Shown one piece after another: positions 17,947 to 26,745 of a stretch of 46,197 nucleotides of DNA; position 1 is the stretch's first letter, and each line of letters starts with the position of its first letter. The translations under genes were made by a program, and so were the position numbers. Source of the DNA: AG-12 sp027339635 (GTDB taxonomy: Bacteria; Chloroflexota; Dormibacteria; Aeolococcales; Bog-877); contig DAHWNZ010000013.1 in NCBI GenBank assembly GCA_027339635.1, positions 1-46,197 on the forward strand, in the 5' to 3' direction. The notes beneath the pieces were generated by a model. It ran no database searches. It worked only from the letters and a program-made list of their open reading frames with translations, and was not told the origin of the DNA.

Positions 17947-18072
17947 GACGGTCAGCCTACCGCCAGCACCGTGAGCCCCGCTGCCGAATACTTCATAGTT
18001 GGAGCGACTCGATCCCCTGGTGACCTGTGCATCCGACAGGCCATCGTGCGGTCATCGCAAGGAGGTGGCTAC

Positions 18073-19236
18073 ATGACCGACGCGGTAATCGTCGCAGCCG
18101 GCCGCTCACCCATCGGGCGGGCGGGCAAGGGCTCCCTGGTCGACTGGCGCCCGGACGACCTCGGCGCCCTCGTGTTGCAGAAGGTGCTGGCCCAGATCCC
18201 GCAACTCAACCCGGCACAAATCGAGGACGTGATCTGCGGGTGCGGGCTTCCCGGCGGGGAGTCCGGCTTCAACCTGGGACGGGCGATCAGCATCCTGGCT
18301 GGGGTCAACGCCCCTGGTACCACCATCACCCGCTACTGCAGCTCATCCCTGCAGACCACCAGGATGGCCGCGCACGCCATCCGGGCCGGCGAGGGGGATG
18401 TCTTCGTGTCCATGGGTGTCGAGACCGTGAGCCGCTACGGCTATGGGACGTCAGATCCCCCCGACGCCCGGAATCCTCGGCTCCTGGGCGGCAACGACGA
18501 GGGCTTGCCCGATCTCTACTTGCCCATGGGCATTACCGCCGAGAACGTGGCCGAGCGTGAGGGGATAACCCGAGCGGAGATGGATGCCTTCGCGGCCCGG
18601 AGTCAGAACCTGGCGGTCCGCTCGCAGCAGGACGGCTTCTTCGCCCGAGAGATACTGCCGATCCCGCTCGCCGACGGCCGGATGCTGGAAGCCGATGACG
18701 GGCCCCGGCCGAACACAACGATCGAGGTGCTCAGCACCCTCAAACCGGTCTTCAAGGAGGGGGGCACGGTGACGGCGGGCAACGCATGTCCCCTCAACGA
18801 CGGGGCGGCGGCGCTGGTGGTGATGTCCCTTGACCGCGCCCGCGAGTTGGGAATCTCCCCGCTCGCAAAGGTGGTGGCTACCGCGGTGGCGGCCCTGGAG
18901 CCAGAGTACATGGGCCTCGGCCCGATCCCCGCCACCGAGCAGGTCCTCCGACGGGCCGGCATGACCATCGCGGACATCGACCTGGTGGAGATCAACGAAG
19001 CGTTCGCCGCTCAGGTGATCCCCTCGGCGCGTGGCATTGGGCTTGACCCGATGGGCGACAAGCTAAACGTCTTCGGCGGCTCGATCGCCCTGGGCCACCC
19101 GTTCGGGATGACCGGCGCCCGCATCACCTGCACCCTGCTGAACGGGCTGCGCACCCGCGACCTCACCCTCGGCCTGGAGACCATGTGTGTCGGGGGAGGC
19201 ATGGGCATGGCCATGATCCTGGAGAGGCTCAGTTGA
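18073..19236 (+). CDS. Thiolase (acetyl-CoA acyltransferase)
   Basis: A 387-residue thiolase that cleaves 3-ketoacyl-CoA with CoA, the last beta-oxidation step, or runs in reverse for acetoacetyl-CoA. The acylated cysteine is C89 in TRYCSSSLQT. The His in GGSIALGHPFGMTGAR and the second Cys in ETMCVGGGMGMA complete the active site, and NEAFAAQ is present. ATG 18073 follows AAGGAGG with six bases of spacing, so an upstream in-frame start at 17971 is rejected. The gene is divergent from the degradation operon and completes its cycle. Its last 174 bases are overlapped on the other strand by the MFS reading frame. Confidence 0.92.
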   Translation: MTDAVIVAAGRSPIGRAGKGSLVDWRPDDLGALVLQKVLAQIPQLNPAQIEDVICGCGLPGGESGFNLGRAISILAGVNAPGTTITRYCSSSLQTTRMAAHAIRAGEGDVFVSMGVETVSRYGYGTSDPPDARNPRLLGGNDEGLPDLYLPMGITAENVAEREGITRAEMDAFAARSQNLAVRSQQDGFFAREILPIPLADGRMLEADDGPRPNTTIEVLSTLKPVFKEGGTVTAGNACPLNDGAAALVVMSLDRARELGISPLAKVVATAVAALEPEYMGLGPIPATEQVLRRAGMTIADIDLVEINEAFAAQVIPSARGIGLDPMGDKLNVFGGSIALGHPFGMTGARITCTLLNGLRTRDLTLGLETMCVGGGMGMAMILERLS

Positions 19237-20472
19237 CTTCTGGACGCCCCCTCCGCTCCACAGTGAGAGGCGGCCGCCCCGCCGGGAACCTCTGGCCGAG
19301 ACCGCTATGAGCAGGATGGCAAGTGCCAGCCCGAGCCAGCAGACCCCGACCCAGCCCGACGTGGAGTAGAGGAGGCCTCCGAGGGCCGACCCGGAGGCGC
19401 CACCGACGAAGTAGGTCGTCATGTAGACGCTGTTGAGGCGGCTGCGCGCGCCATCGCGGAGACGATAGATCAGGCTCTGGTTGGTGATGCCCAGCCCCTG
19501 GACGCCGATGTCCAGGGCCACGATCCCAGCCAGCAGCGCCACCAGGTCGCGACGCCCGGCTACCATGAGCAGGAAGGCCAGCGCCACCAGCGCGGCGAAC
19601 CCGATCGAGGCCGCGCGTTCCCAGCCTCTATCGGCCAGCCGCCCGGCAAAGCTGGCACAAAGGGCCCCCGCGGCGCCCACCAGCCCGAAGAGGCCGATGA
19701 CGGCCGTCCCATAGTGATACGGGCTCCCCGCGAGCAAGAAGGCCAGAGTCGTCCAGGTGGCACTGAAGGCGGCGAACGCAAGGCCACCCAGGACGGCCCG
19801 CTGCCTCAGCACCGGCTCCTGCCGTGCCATGCTGACAGCGGACCCCAGCAGCGCCAGGTAATTAAGGTCGCTGGACGTCGGATCGTCGGGCAGAAACAGA
19901 GTCAGGGTCAGAGACAGCACCATCATCGCGCCCGCAGCGATCCAGTAGACGGTGCGCCAGCCGGCCGCTGCGGCCACCAGCCCGGAGGCTGTTCGGGCCA
20001 ATAGGATTCCCAGCAGCAGCCCGCTCATGACGGTTCCAACTACCCGGCCACGGCGTTCGGCCGATGCCAGGTCAGCCGCCAGCGGCACCAGCACCTGAGC
20101 GACCACCGAGGTGCAACCGACCACCAGTGAGCAGCCCTCGAAGATGAGCAGGCTGCCGCTCAAAGCCGTTCCGCACAGGGCTATGCCGTCGATCACCAGA
20201 ACGACCGCAACCAGCCGCCTGCGGTCCAGGAGATCCCCGAGGGGAACCAGCAGCACCAGGCCCACCGCATAGCCGACCTGGGTCACTGTGACCACCGTCG
20301 CGACCACGGCCGAGCTGGTCGCGAAGTTGGCCGCCAGCAGATGCAGCAGCGGCTGAGCGTAGTAGAGGTTGGCCACCGCCAGCCCGCACGCAACCGCCAG
20401 CAGGATGACGATCGGACGGGATACCGGACGCGGCGCCGACGCGCCCGTCGAGGGCGACAAGGTGATGGGCAT
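19063..20472 (-). CDS. MFS transporter (DHA1-like efflux type)
   Basis: A 469-residue major facilitator protein with about 12 membrane helices. The N-terminal LAVACGLAVANLYYAQPLLHLLA and the loop GDLLDRRRLVAVVL (motif A) place it among small-molecule exporters of the YnfM/arabinose-efflux type. Substrate is unknown. The last helix ends at about residue 395 (CWLGLALAILLIAVSARG). The remaining tail is hydrophilic, and its last 58 codons lie antisense to the thiolase coding sequence, ending with TAG at 19063. Either the genes overlap tail to tail or the original stop was lost. ATG 20472 is preferred to TTG 20475. Confidence 0.82.
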   Translation of the reverse strand: MPITLSPSTGASAPRPVSRPIVILLAVACGLAVANLYYAQPLLHLLAANFATSSAVVATVVTVTQVGYAVGLVLLVPLGDLLDRRRLVAVVLVIDGIALCGTALSGSLLIFEGCSLVVGCTSVVAQVLVPLAADLASAERRGRVVGTVMSGLLLGILLARTASGLVAAAAGWRTVYWIAAGAMMVLSLTLTLFLPDDPTSSDLNYLALLGSAVSMARQEPVLRQRAVLGGLAFAAFSATWTTLAFLLAGSPYHYGTAVIGLFGLVGAAGALCASFAGRLADRGWERAASIGFAALVALAFLLMVAGRRDLVALLAGIVALDIGVQGLGITNQSLIYRLRDGARSRLNSVYMTTYFVGGASGSALGGLLYSTSGWVGVCWLGLALAILLIAVSARGSRRGGRLSLWSGGGVQKSTEPLQDHGHAHASPDTHGLQAEGEVAGAQPVQQGAGDAGAGHPERVAQGDRAAEDV

Positions 20473-20560
20473 CAACTCGTTAGTTTGCTGGACCCGATAG
20501 CTCCGGGATCGCGGCCGAGATCGGCCCGGCCAGGAGGACGCCTACCGCACTCTCGCGGCG

Positions 20561-20980
20561 CTAGGTAGTGAGGTCTTGGAGGCGCGCCACGGTGAAGGCG
20601 AGGATGAGCGGGATGTCAACAGCGTAGACCACCAGCATCGAGGTCAGCAGGACGAGCTCCGCCCGGGGCACCCTGTCCAGCACGAAAACGTACTCGAGCA
20701 TGCCGGCGCTGATCAGGTAAGCGAGCAGAGACCAGCGTCCAACCCGGAAGAAACAGGCCCAATTGAACTCCGTCAGGCGCCAAAGCATGCTCCCCGCAAT
20801 TGCGATCAGTCCAACCGCAGCGACCAGGAGTACGTATGCCGGCAGCAGGGAGACCGGCCCCGGGATGTGCGCCGCCAGGTAGATGCCGCCGGCCACGATG
20901 AGACAGAGTGCCCCCACGGCCAGCGCCCCGACCGGGGCGGAGGTCGCTCGGGGCGTCCCCTGACCAGCCCCCGGGGCCAT
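20561..20980 (-). CDS. Small integral membrane protein, unknown
   Basis: A 139-residue protein with four predicted hydrophobic helices (LAVGALCLIVAGGIYLAA, SLLPAYVLLVAAVGLIAIAG, GRWSLLAYLISAGMLEYVFV, VLLTSMLVVYAVDIPLILAF). I do not recognise the family. Its ATG overlaps the TGA of the upstream membrane-protein gene (TGATG), so the pair is co-translated and probably forms one complex in the membrane. A TTG three bases earlier is an alternative start. Confidence 0.65.
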   Translation of the reverse strand: MAPGAGQGTPRATSAPVGALAVGALCLIVAGGIYLAAHIPGPVSLLPAYVLLVAAVGLIAIAGSMLWRLTEFNWACFFRVGRWSLLAYLISAGMLEYVFVLDRVPRAELVLLTSMLVVYAVDIPLILAFTVARLQDLTT

Positions 20981-21597
20981 CAACTCGCGAGCTTGGTCAT
21001 GATCACCAGGGTCGCGACCTGCATCACCCCGGTGACTCCCGCGGTGTAGATGAAGCGCTGCATCAGCCTGGCGATGACCTCACCGCGCGGATTGGGCCGG
21101 CGCATCTCGAAGAGGACCGCGATGTTGGCGGGCTCGAGTACGCCTAGGGCGATGACGGCCATGACCCCGACCACGACGAATGACGCCACCAGCCAGCCAT
21201 GGTTTGGAGACACGGCACTGAGGTTCCCGAGGCGTCGGGCCAGTTGGAAGCCCGAACCCAAGGTCATGGTCACCAGGGTCGGCATGATCAGGACCATCTT
21301 GGGCATGAAGCGTGCCGAGAACTCCATCCGGGCTGAGATCGAGAGGCGGCCAAGGATCGGCCCTATCACCAGGCCAACGAATAGGTCGATCGCCGTCCAC
21401 AGACCCCCGCCGACCACATGGAAGAAGTCCAGTGCCCAGAGCCAGTTGCCGGCTATGGCCACGATGAGAGCCACCAGCACAACCCCGACGATCGGCAGAC
21501 CACGGCGCGGCACGATCTCGATGCCCCGGGCGGCGCCAGGCGAAGAGCCAACGCCGCGCCCCGCCTGGATGTCCGCAGCCGTCACCTCAGTTGCCAC
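20980..21597 (-). CDS. Integral membrane protein, CopD/DUF2269-like in layout
   Basis: A 205-residue protein with four to five hydrophobic helices. The block LDFFHVVGGGLWTAIDLFVGLVIGPIL, with a histidine and tryptophan in the first core helix, resembles small membrane proteins of the CopD/DUF2269 kind, but the match is by eye. A conserved-looking methionine-rich patch (FMPKMVLIMPTLVTMTLGSG) follows. GTG 21597 has GGGAGG six bases before it. It is coupled to the four-helix protein downstream. Function is unknown. Confidence 0.6.
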   Translation of the reverse strand: MATEVTAADIQAGRGVGSSPGAARGIEIVPRRGLPIVGVVLVALIVAIAGNWLWALDFFHVVGGGLWTAIDLFVGLVIGPILGRLSISARMEFSARFMPKMVLIMPTLVTMTLGSGFQLARRLGNLSAVSPNHGWLVASFVVVGVMAVIALGVLEPANIAVLFEMRRPNPRGEVIARLMQRFIYTAGVTGVMQVATLVIMTKLAS

Positions 21598-21667
21598 CCA
21601 TCACCTCCCCTCGGGCACGGGAAACCAAGCGCATGCCATCACCTTCGCGTGGCTGAGTGACTGCATC

Positions 21668-22870
21668 CTAACCGCTCTGGCCAGGCCTGGCAATCGCCTG
21701 GGACAAGCATAGATCCACCCGCTTCGCTGCCAGCACCCGGTCGGCGGCAAACAGCAGGATGGATCGCGAAAGCTGGCCCCGCGTTACGGCCTGTTGCACC
21801 GCCTGCTCCACTCCGGTTAGCACAGCCCTTGGGGATGAGGAGTTGAACATCACCATGTCCGCACCAGCCGCGAGGGCTCTGACCGCCGCCTGCGGAACGG
21901 TCAGATGCAGCGCCGTGATCGCTCCGGCGCTGAGAGAGTCGGTCATGATGAGCCCCGAAAATCCCAACCGCCGGATGAGCAGACCTTCGATTGCCTGCGG
22001 CGAGATGCTGGCGGGTGCTGAGGTCAGGCCGGGGACTGAGGCGTTGGACACCATCACCGCCGGGACCCCTTGGCTCACCGCTTGCTCGAACGGGACCAAA
22101 CCCCCTTGGAGCAGAGTGGCGTAGGGAAGGGTGGCGGCCGGCGAGTCGTCTGTGTTCCCGCTGCTGCCACCCAGGCCGGGGAAATGCTTCACAACAGGGA
22201 CGACCCCGGCCGCCTCCAACCCGTCCGCGAAGGCCAACCCGTCGGCGGCCGCGACCGAAGGCGATGCGCTGAAGGCTCTTGCGCCGTCGGGGTCGGTGGC
22301 GCTGGGCCCAGGCCCTCCATCAACGTCCAGCACCGGCGCCAGGTCCATGGTCACCCCTGCCGCCAGCAGCCGCTGGCCAAGACCCTTGGCCAGGATCTCT
22401 ATCTGTGCCGCCGTCATGGTCGAGCCCATCTGTCGCGCCCAAGGAATCGCCCCCACCAGATTCGCCATGCGCTGCACCCCGCCCCCCTCCTCGTCGGTCA
22501 TGACAAAGGGGGGCACCTGGGGAGCCAGCCGGTCGAGATCTCGAACCTGCTGGCCGAGATTCGCCGGGGCCGAACTCCCGTACAGCAGGAGACCACCAGC
22601 CCCGCCCACCACCTCAGGGCTGGATTGGGCGACCTGGTCCTCCTCGACGGGGACGATCACCAGTTGAGCCGCCAGTTGCGCTACCGTCCACCCCGCCAAC
22701 TCGGATTGGTTGGAGCATTGAGGGGGCAGGTACCGGGGAGGATGCAGGGCAGGGCCGACAGCGGAACCGGTTGGCGAGCCAGAGGGAGTCACCGCTGAGG
22801 AAGCGCAGGCCGTGACCAGCAGACCCAGAGCCGCAACCAGCGCCGCACGCCAACGCCAGGGAGACCTCAC
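21668..22870 (-). CDS. GH3 family lipoprotein (NagZ-like), catalytic His replaced
   Basis: A 400-residue glycoside hydrolase family 3 protein with a lipoprotein signal (LLVTAC, Cys 22), so it acts outside the membrane. The barrel carries FVMTDEEGGGVQRM, KHFPG (228-232) and the nucleophile loop GFSGLIMTDSLSAGAI (D311). In NagZ-type N-acetylglucosaminidases, KHFPGHG is followed by an Asp-x-His dyad that serves as acid/base. Here the corresponding stretch reads LGGSSGNTDDSP, so the His is missing while the nucleophile is kept. It may be a divergent but active GH3 or a binding protein. The natural role would be peptidoglycan-sugar turnover. GTG 22870 starts it. Confidence 0.85.
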   Translation of the reverse strand: MRSPWRWRAALVAALGLLVTACASSAVTPSGSPTGSAVGPALHPPRYLPPQCSNQSELAGWTVAQLAAQLVIVPVEEDQVAQSSPEVVGGAGGLLLYGSSAPANLGQQVRDLDRLAPQVPPFVMTDEEGGGVQRMANLVGAIPWARQMGSTMTAAQIEILAKGLGQRLLAAGVTMDLAPVLDVDGGPGPSATDPDGARAFSASPSVAAADGLAFADGLEAAGVVPVVKHFPGLGGSSGNTDDSPAATLPYATLLQGGLVPFEQAVSQGVPAVMVSNASVPGLTSAPASISPQAIEGLLIRRLGFSGLIMTDSLSAGAITALHLTVPQAAVRALAAGADMVMFNSSSPRAVLTGVEQAVQQAVTRGQLSRSILLFAADRVLAAKRVDLCLSQAIARPGQSG

Positions 22871-22937
22871 AAAACGAGCGTATCCGGACCGGGCCCACTC
22901 GGATCCGGACGATCACACGGGCCCGGTGGGCGCCGGC

Positions 22938-23411
22938 TCACCCTGGCGAGTCAGCCGCTGATGGCCTGACCACCATGACCGGGCACTTGGCATGACTGAC
23001 GCACTGCTGAGAGACCGAGCCCAGCAGCAGGCCGGAGAATCCTCCTCTCCCTCGAGATCCCACCACCAGCATCGCGGCATCCTTGGACATGTCGGTCAAG
23101 ATCTCCGCAGGCACCCCCATGAGCACTTCAACGGACACGCTGATGCTGCCCTCGCGGTTGACCGCCGAGACCTCATCGGTGACCGTCTTCCTGGTCGCCT
23201 CGAGCAGGTCGTCCACCAGGCGCTGGTCTGCGTAGGGATAACCGGGCACGCTCGGCGCCATGATGTGGATTTGCGCCACTCCCACCACCCTGACGGCGAG
23301 AGACCTCAGCGCCGCCTCTTCAAGCGCCCAGCTCAGGGCCCGGCGTGATGACTCCGATCCGTCCACTCCGACCACCAGAAACCCGGACCGCCGTGGTGTT
23401 GTTTCGGTCAT
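22938..23411 (-). CDS. Universal stress protein (UspA family)
   Basis: A 157-residue single USP domain. The N-terminal GVDGSESSRRALSWALEEA and the C-terminal ATP-binding signature VVGSRGRGGFSGLLLGSVSQQCVSHAKCPVMVV (G-2x-G-9x-G-S) are both intact, so it should bind ATP and dimerise. Such proteins help survival under starvation or oxygen stress. ATG 23411 has AGAGGTG about nine bases upstream; the earlier ATG at 23447 lacks a ribosome site. In mycobacteria, USPs are part of the DevR regulon; a link to the DosT-like kinase at 31.6-33.4 kb is speculative. Confidence 0.9.
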   Translation of the reverse strand: MTETTPRRSGFLVVGVDGSESSRRALSWALEEAALRSLAVRVVGVAQIHIMAPSVPGYPYADQRLVDDLLEATRKTVTDEVSAVNREGSISVSVEVLMGVPAEILTDMSKDAAMLVVGSRGRGGFSGLLLGSVSQQCVSHAKCPVMVVRPSAADSPG

Positions 23412-23832
23412 ATCGCTTGCACCTCTAGAATCCAGTGCGCAGTTCATATCCGGTATTTATGATGGGGTCCTGCGGCTGGCGTTCACAGCGGGCAACCCTC
23501 GCCTGCCTGAGGTGGTTTCCACCTGTTGAGGCCACCCCCCACGATCCTATTCCCAAAGCCGCAGCGGGCCCCTGGGCATGCGGCGGGCGAACGTTGGCTG
23601 GGAATGACGAGCGTCCTTACTCCAGGAAGACTCCGACGAATGGCCAAGGGAACGCTGTGGTCGACAAGGAGCCCACCGGCCGCACCCTCCCGGCCTTTGC
23701 CAGGTCGTGCGCGCTCCGTGTGGCCGGGCGGGCCTGTCGCGTCGCTCAGCGGTCTGCCGAAACCTGTGCCGACGCCCATGTTGCCCAGCAATGAAGCCTG
23801 CCTGGATCGCCGCGCTTGTCCCGATCAATTAA
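23412..23832. other. Intergenic, 420 bp, no gene supported
   Basis: This contains the upstream region of the stress-protein gene, with an AT-richer patch (ATAAATACCGGATATG, minus strand, near 23445-23465) that may hold its promoter. Frames on both strands have noise-like composition. No terminator was seen. Confidence 0.4.
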
Positions 23833-24630
23833 CTACCATCCGCCCGCGCTTGGTCGCCCCTGAGCTCCGTCGACAGGGATGTTTGCACCGTTGATCCAGG
23901 AGGCCGCCGGCGACAGAACGAAGGCGACAACCCGGGCTACCTCCTCTGCGGTCCCCATCCGACCAGCGGGAAGATCGCGCTCTACAAACTCCGCGAACCT
24001 CTCTGGCTCACGAGTGCGGAAACCGTCCCACCCGCCCCCAGGGAAGAGGATTGACCCTGGACTGACGCAGTTTACCCGGATGTGGTGCTCCGCGAGTTCC
24101 CTGGCCAACGCGGCTGCGAGATAGATAAGAGCCGCCTTACTGGCTCCATACTGGGCCCGCGGCGCCGGCTTTGTTCCGGAGATCGAGGAGATGAACACCA
24201 CCGACGCTACCGGCGAGTCTCTTAGGAACGGAAGTGACTGGCGCACCAGTTCGACGCTGTGAACAACGTTCAGCCGGTAGCTCTCCGCCCACTCATCGGG
24301 CGTGGCCGCAGCCAACCCGTCGCCCACCGCACCGCCCGCGTTGGCAACCACAAAGTCAAGGCCGTCGAGGGCTTCGCCGGCTGAGGTGACGAACTCTCCC
24401 AGCGATGGCGCGCTCATTACGTCCACCGCGTGAGCGAAGACCCGCCCGCCAATCTGTTGCAACTCCGCTTGAGCGCCCTGCAAGCGCTCCTCTCCCCTGG
24501 CGCCGATCGCGACGGCGCACCCGCTACCCACCAGTTCCTTAGCGATGGCCAGGCCGATGCCCGCGCTGGCGCCCGTCACCAGCGCCCGCTTGCCCGCCAA
24601 TCCAACAGCAGATCCCCATTCGGGCCCCAA
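23833..24630 (-). CDS. SDR-family oxidoreductase
   Basis: A 265-residue classical SDR: TGASAGIG, NAGG, and catalytic S148, Y161, K165 in ISSISGTKPAPRAQYGASK. The substrate loop contains SPGSILFPGGGWDGF. The substrate cannot be read from sequence. TTG 24630 is chosen because AGGAGG precedes it by eight bases; GTG 24639 in the same frame overlaps that site. About 270 bp separate it from another SDR upstream on the same strand, suggesting loosely linked dehydrogenases rather than a tight operon. Confidence 0.82.
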   Translation of the reverse strand: MGPEWGSAVGLAGKRALVTGASAGIGLAIAKELVGSGCAVAIGARGEERLQGAQAELQQIGGRVFAHAVDVMSAPSLGEFVTSAGEALDGLDFVVANAGGAVGDGLAAATPDEWAESYRLNVVHSVELVRQSLPFLRDSPVASVVFISSISGTKPAPRAQYGASKAALIYLAAALARELAEHHIRVNCVSPGSILFPGGGWDGFRTREPERFAEFVERDLPAGRMGTAEEVARVVAFVLSPAASWINGANIPVDGAQGRPSAGGW

Positions 24631-24899
24631 ATCATCCACCTCCTGACGCTCACTTCAACCGGCCATCGCCGCTGACGCCGCACTCCTCTCGACCCCGTCC
24701 AGCCCATCCTTCCGGGCTGGATCGCGATGCGACGACCACCCCGATCCTCACCCGCCCCCACTGAATCCGTCCCATTCCCTCACTCAGAAGCCAGGACCCG
24801 CGGCACCTGGCCACGAAGTGTCCGTGCGAGGTTGAGTCAGCGCCGCTTGGCTCCCACCACCGGGGGCCAGACCCAAGCGCGCAAGGCGCCACACCCCCA

Positions 24900-25655
24900 T
24901 CAGCTGCCACCTCCGTGGGTCCGGGCCCATGCCATTGCTTCTGACAACTGAAACGCATCGAACCGCATCCCCGTGGCGTTGGTAGCGTCCAGAGATGCGA
25001 GGTACCCGAACGCCGGAGCGAGCCGGGCAGGGGACACCATGCCGACTTTCATATCGGCGGTGTAATGCGAGTGCGACATCGGGGTGTCGATCGGGGCCCC
25101 CGTCGTGATCGTGTTGACGGCGATGTTATGTGGGCGTCCTTGTAGAGCCAGCACCTTCATCAACCCCTCCTGACCGTGCTTGGCCGGGGTGTACGCCGTC
25201 TCCTTCACGAACCCACTCAGGGCCGAGCCCGATGACACGAAAATGATGCTTCCGCTATGGGCCCTAACCATCGCAGGCCACACGGCCTTGGACAGTATGA
25301 ATGCTGCCTGCAGGCTTGTATCTACCTCGCGGCGCCACTCATCAAAGGTCACTTCCCCGATCTCGCGCTCCTTCAGAATAGCGGCGTCATGAATAAGCAC
25401 GCGCGGAGGACCTGAGTCTGATAGGGCGGCCTCCACTGCCATCTGGGTTGCCTTAGCATCGCTCAGGTCAACCGAGTACGCGAAGGTGGTTGTACCAAAG
25501 GCCGCCAGGCGCTCGCTCAGAGCGGTCAACTTTGCCCCCTGAATATCGAACAGCGCCAGCTGCATACCTCGCCGCGCCAGTTCTTCCGCGATGGCCCGTC
25601 CGAGCCCATCGGCTGCTCCCGTCAAATAGGCAACCGCGCCCCGCACCTCGGTCAT
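24900..25655 (-). CDS. SDR-family oxidoreductase, atypical
   Basis: A 251-residue SDR with TGAADGLG at 12-19 and catalytic S142, Y155, K159 in FVSSGSALSGFVKETAYTPAK. The structural NNAG motif is replaced by HDAA (LIHDAAIL), which is unusual. The C-terminus ends in AMAWARTHGGGS. ATG 25655 has GGGAGG upstream at good spacing. It lies 136 bp beyond the DppC gene on the same strand and may belong to the transporter transcript. The substrate is unknown. Confidence 0.82.
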   Translation of the reverse strand: MTEVRGAVAYLTGAADGLGRAIAEELARRGMQLALFDIQGAKLTALSERLAAFGTTTFAYSVDLSDAKATQMAVEAALSDSGPPRVLIHDAAILKEREIGEVTFDEWRREVDTSLQAAFILSKAVWPAMVRAHSGSIIFVSSGSALSGFVKETAYTPAKHGQEGLMKVLALQGRPHNIAVNTITTGAPIDTPMSHSHYTADMKVGMVSPARLAPAFGYLASLDATNATGMRFDAFQLSEAMAWARTHGGGS

Positions 25656-25791
25656 CCTCGATCACCTCCCAACACGCCGCAGCAACATTCCGGCTCACAT
25701 CTGCACTTAGACCCGGTCATCTCACGCCCGTTGCGGTGGTCTCGGCCACGCGCCCAGCTCTGCCCCGAGCCCCGGGTCGCTGAAGGGGGCA

Positions 25792-26736
25792 TCAGCTACG
25801 TCCGGCGCGCATACGCACATCCACCGTGTCGCGGAGTCCGTCCCCTATGAAATTGAACCCCACCACCACCGCCACTATGCACACACCTGCCGGCCATATC
25901 TGCCACCAATACCCGGCGAACACATAGTTAACGCCATTGGCCAACATGCTGCCCCAGTTGGCCGCGGGGGGAGGAATTCCGAGCCCCAAGAAGCTAAGCG
26001 CAGCGACGGTCAGCACCGCATCCGCAACCTGAAACGTCGCATTGACGACAACGGTCCCAAAGACATTGGGGATCAGGTGCCGCAAGATCACCCACACCCC
26101 GGTTGCTCCTGCGCCTCTGGCAGCTTCTACGAACGGGCGCTGGCGCAGACTGAGAACCTCGGCTCGAACCAGTCGAGAAGGGACCAGCCAAGCCAAAGCC
26201 GTGATCACCATGATCAGAACCAGCACTGATGGCTTCAAAATAGAATCCAGGAATATCAGCAGAAACAGCCCTGGAATGGCCAAAGCCGCATCCACGATGC
26301 GCATCATAAGGCTATCAAGCCCTCCCCCCGAAACGCCAGCGACGCAACCCCATATGAGGCCGATCGTAGTGGCCAATACCGCGACCGCGACCGCCACCAG
26401 AAGCGTGATCTGCCCCCCCACCATTAGGCGCCCCAACTCGTCATACCCCACGGCGTCAGTCCCGAGGAGGTGAGCGGCGGTCGGCGGGCGGTTGGCCTGG
26501 GCCACGGCGGTAGCGACTTGGTTTGTGTGGTAAACGAGCGGCCCCACGAAGCAGAACAGAAAGAACGCGGCCACCATGGCCAGTCCCACCAGAGCCAAAG
26601 TGTTCTGTCCGAACACAGCGACCGCTGACGCCCCCAAGGACCGTCTTGGCTCGGAGTCTTCAAAGATAGCGGCTTCTGTCTCCGCGGAGTTCATCGGACG
26701 CTGAGCCCCCACAGCTTTATGCGGGGACAACTCCAC
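25792..26736 (-). CDS. ABC transporter permease, DppC/OppC type
   Basis: A 314-residue permease with the N-terminal extension of DppC proteins and about six helices. The EAA loop reads FVEAARGAGATGVWVILRHLIPN, the contact site for the transporter ATPase, followed by LSFLGLGIPPPAANWG, typical of DppC/OppC. It pairs with the DppB-like permease to form the channel for the SBP 3 receptor. GTG 26736 starts nine bases after the DppB stop, with AGGG nearby; ATG 26694 has no ribosome site. No ATPase gene follows. Confidence 0.9.
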   Translation of the reverse strand: MELSPHKAVGAQRPMNSAETEAAIFEDSEPRRSLGASAVAVFGQNTLALVGLAMVAAFFLFCFVGPLVYHTNQVATAVAQANRPPTAAHLLGTDAVGYDELGRLMVGGQITLLVAVAVAVLATTIGLIWGCVAGVSGGGLDSLMMRIVDAALAIPGLFLLIFLDSILKPSVLVLIMVITALAWLVPSRLVRAEVLSLRQRPFVEAARGAGATGVWVILRHLIPNVFGTVVVNATFQVADAVLTVAALSFLGLGIPPPAANWGSMLANGVNYVFAGYWWQIWPAGVCIVAVVVGFNFIGDGLRDTVDVRMRAGRS

Positions 26737-26745
26737 TGTGGCACC

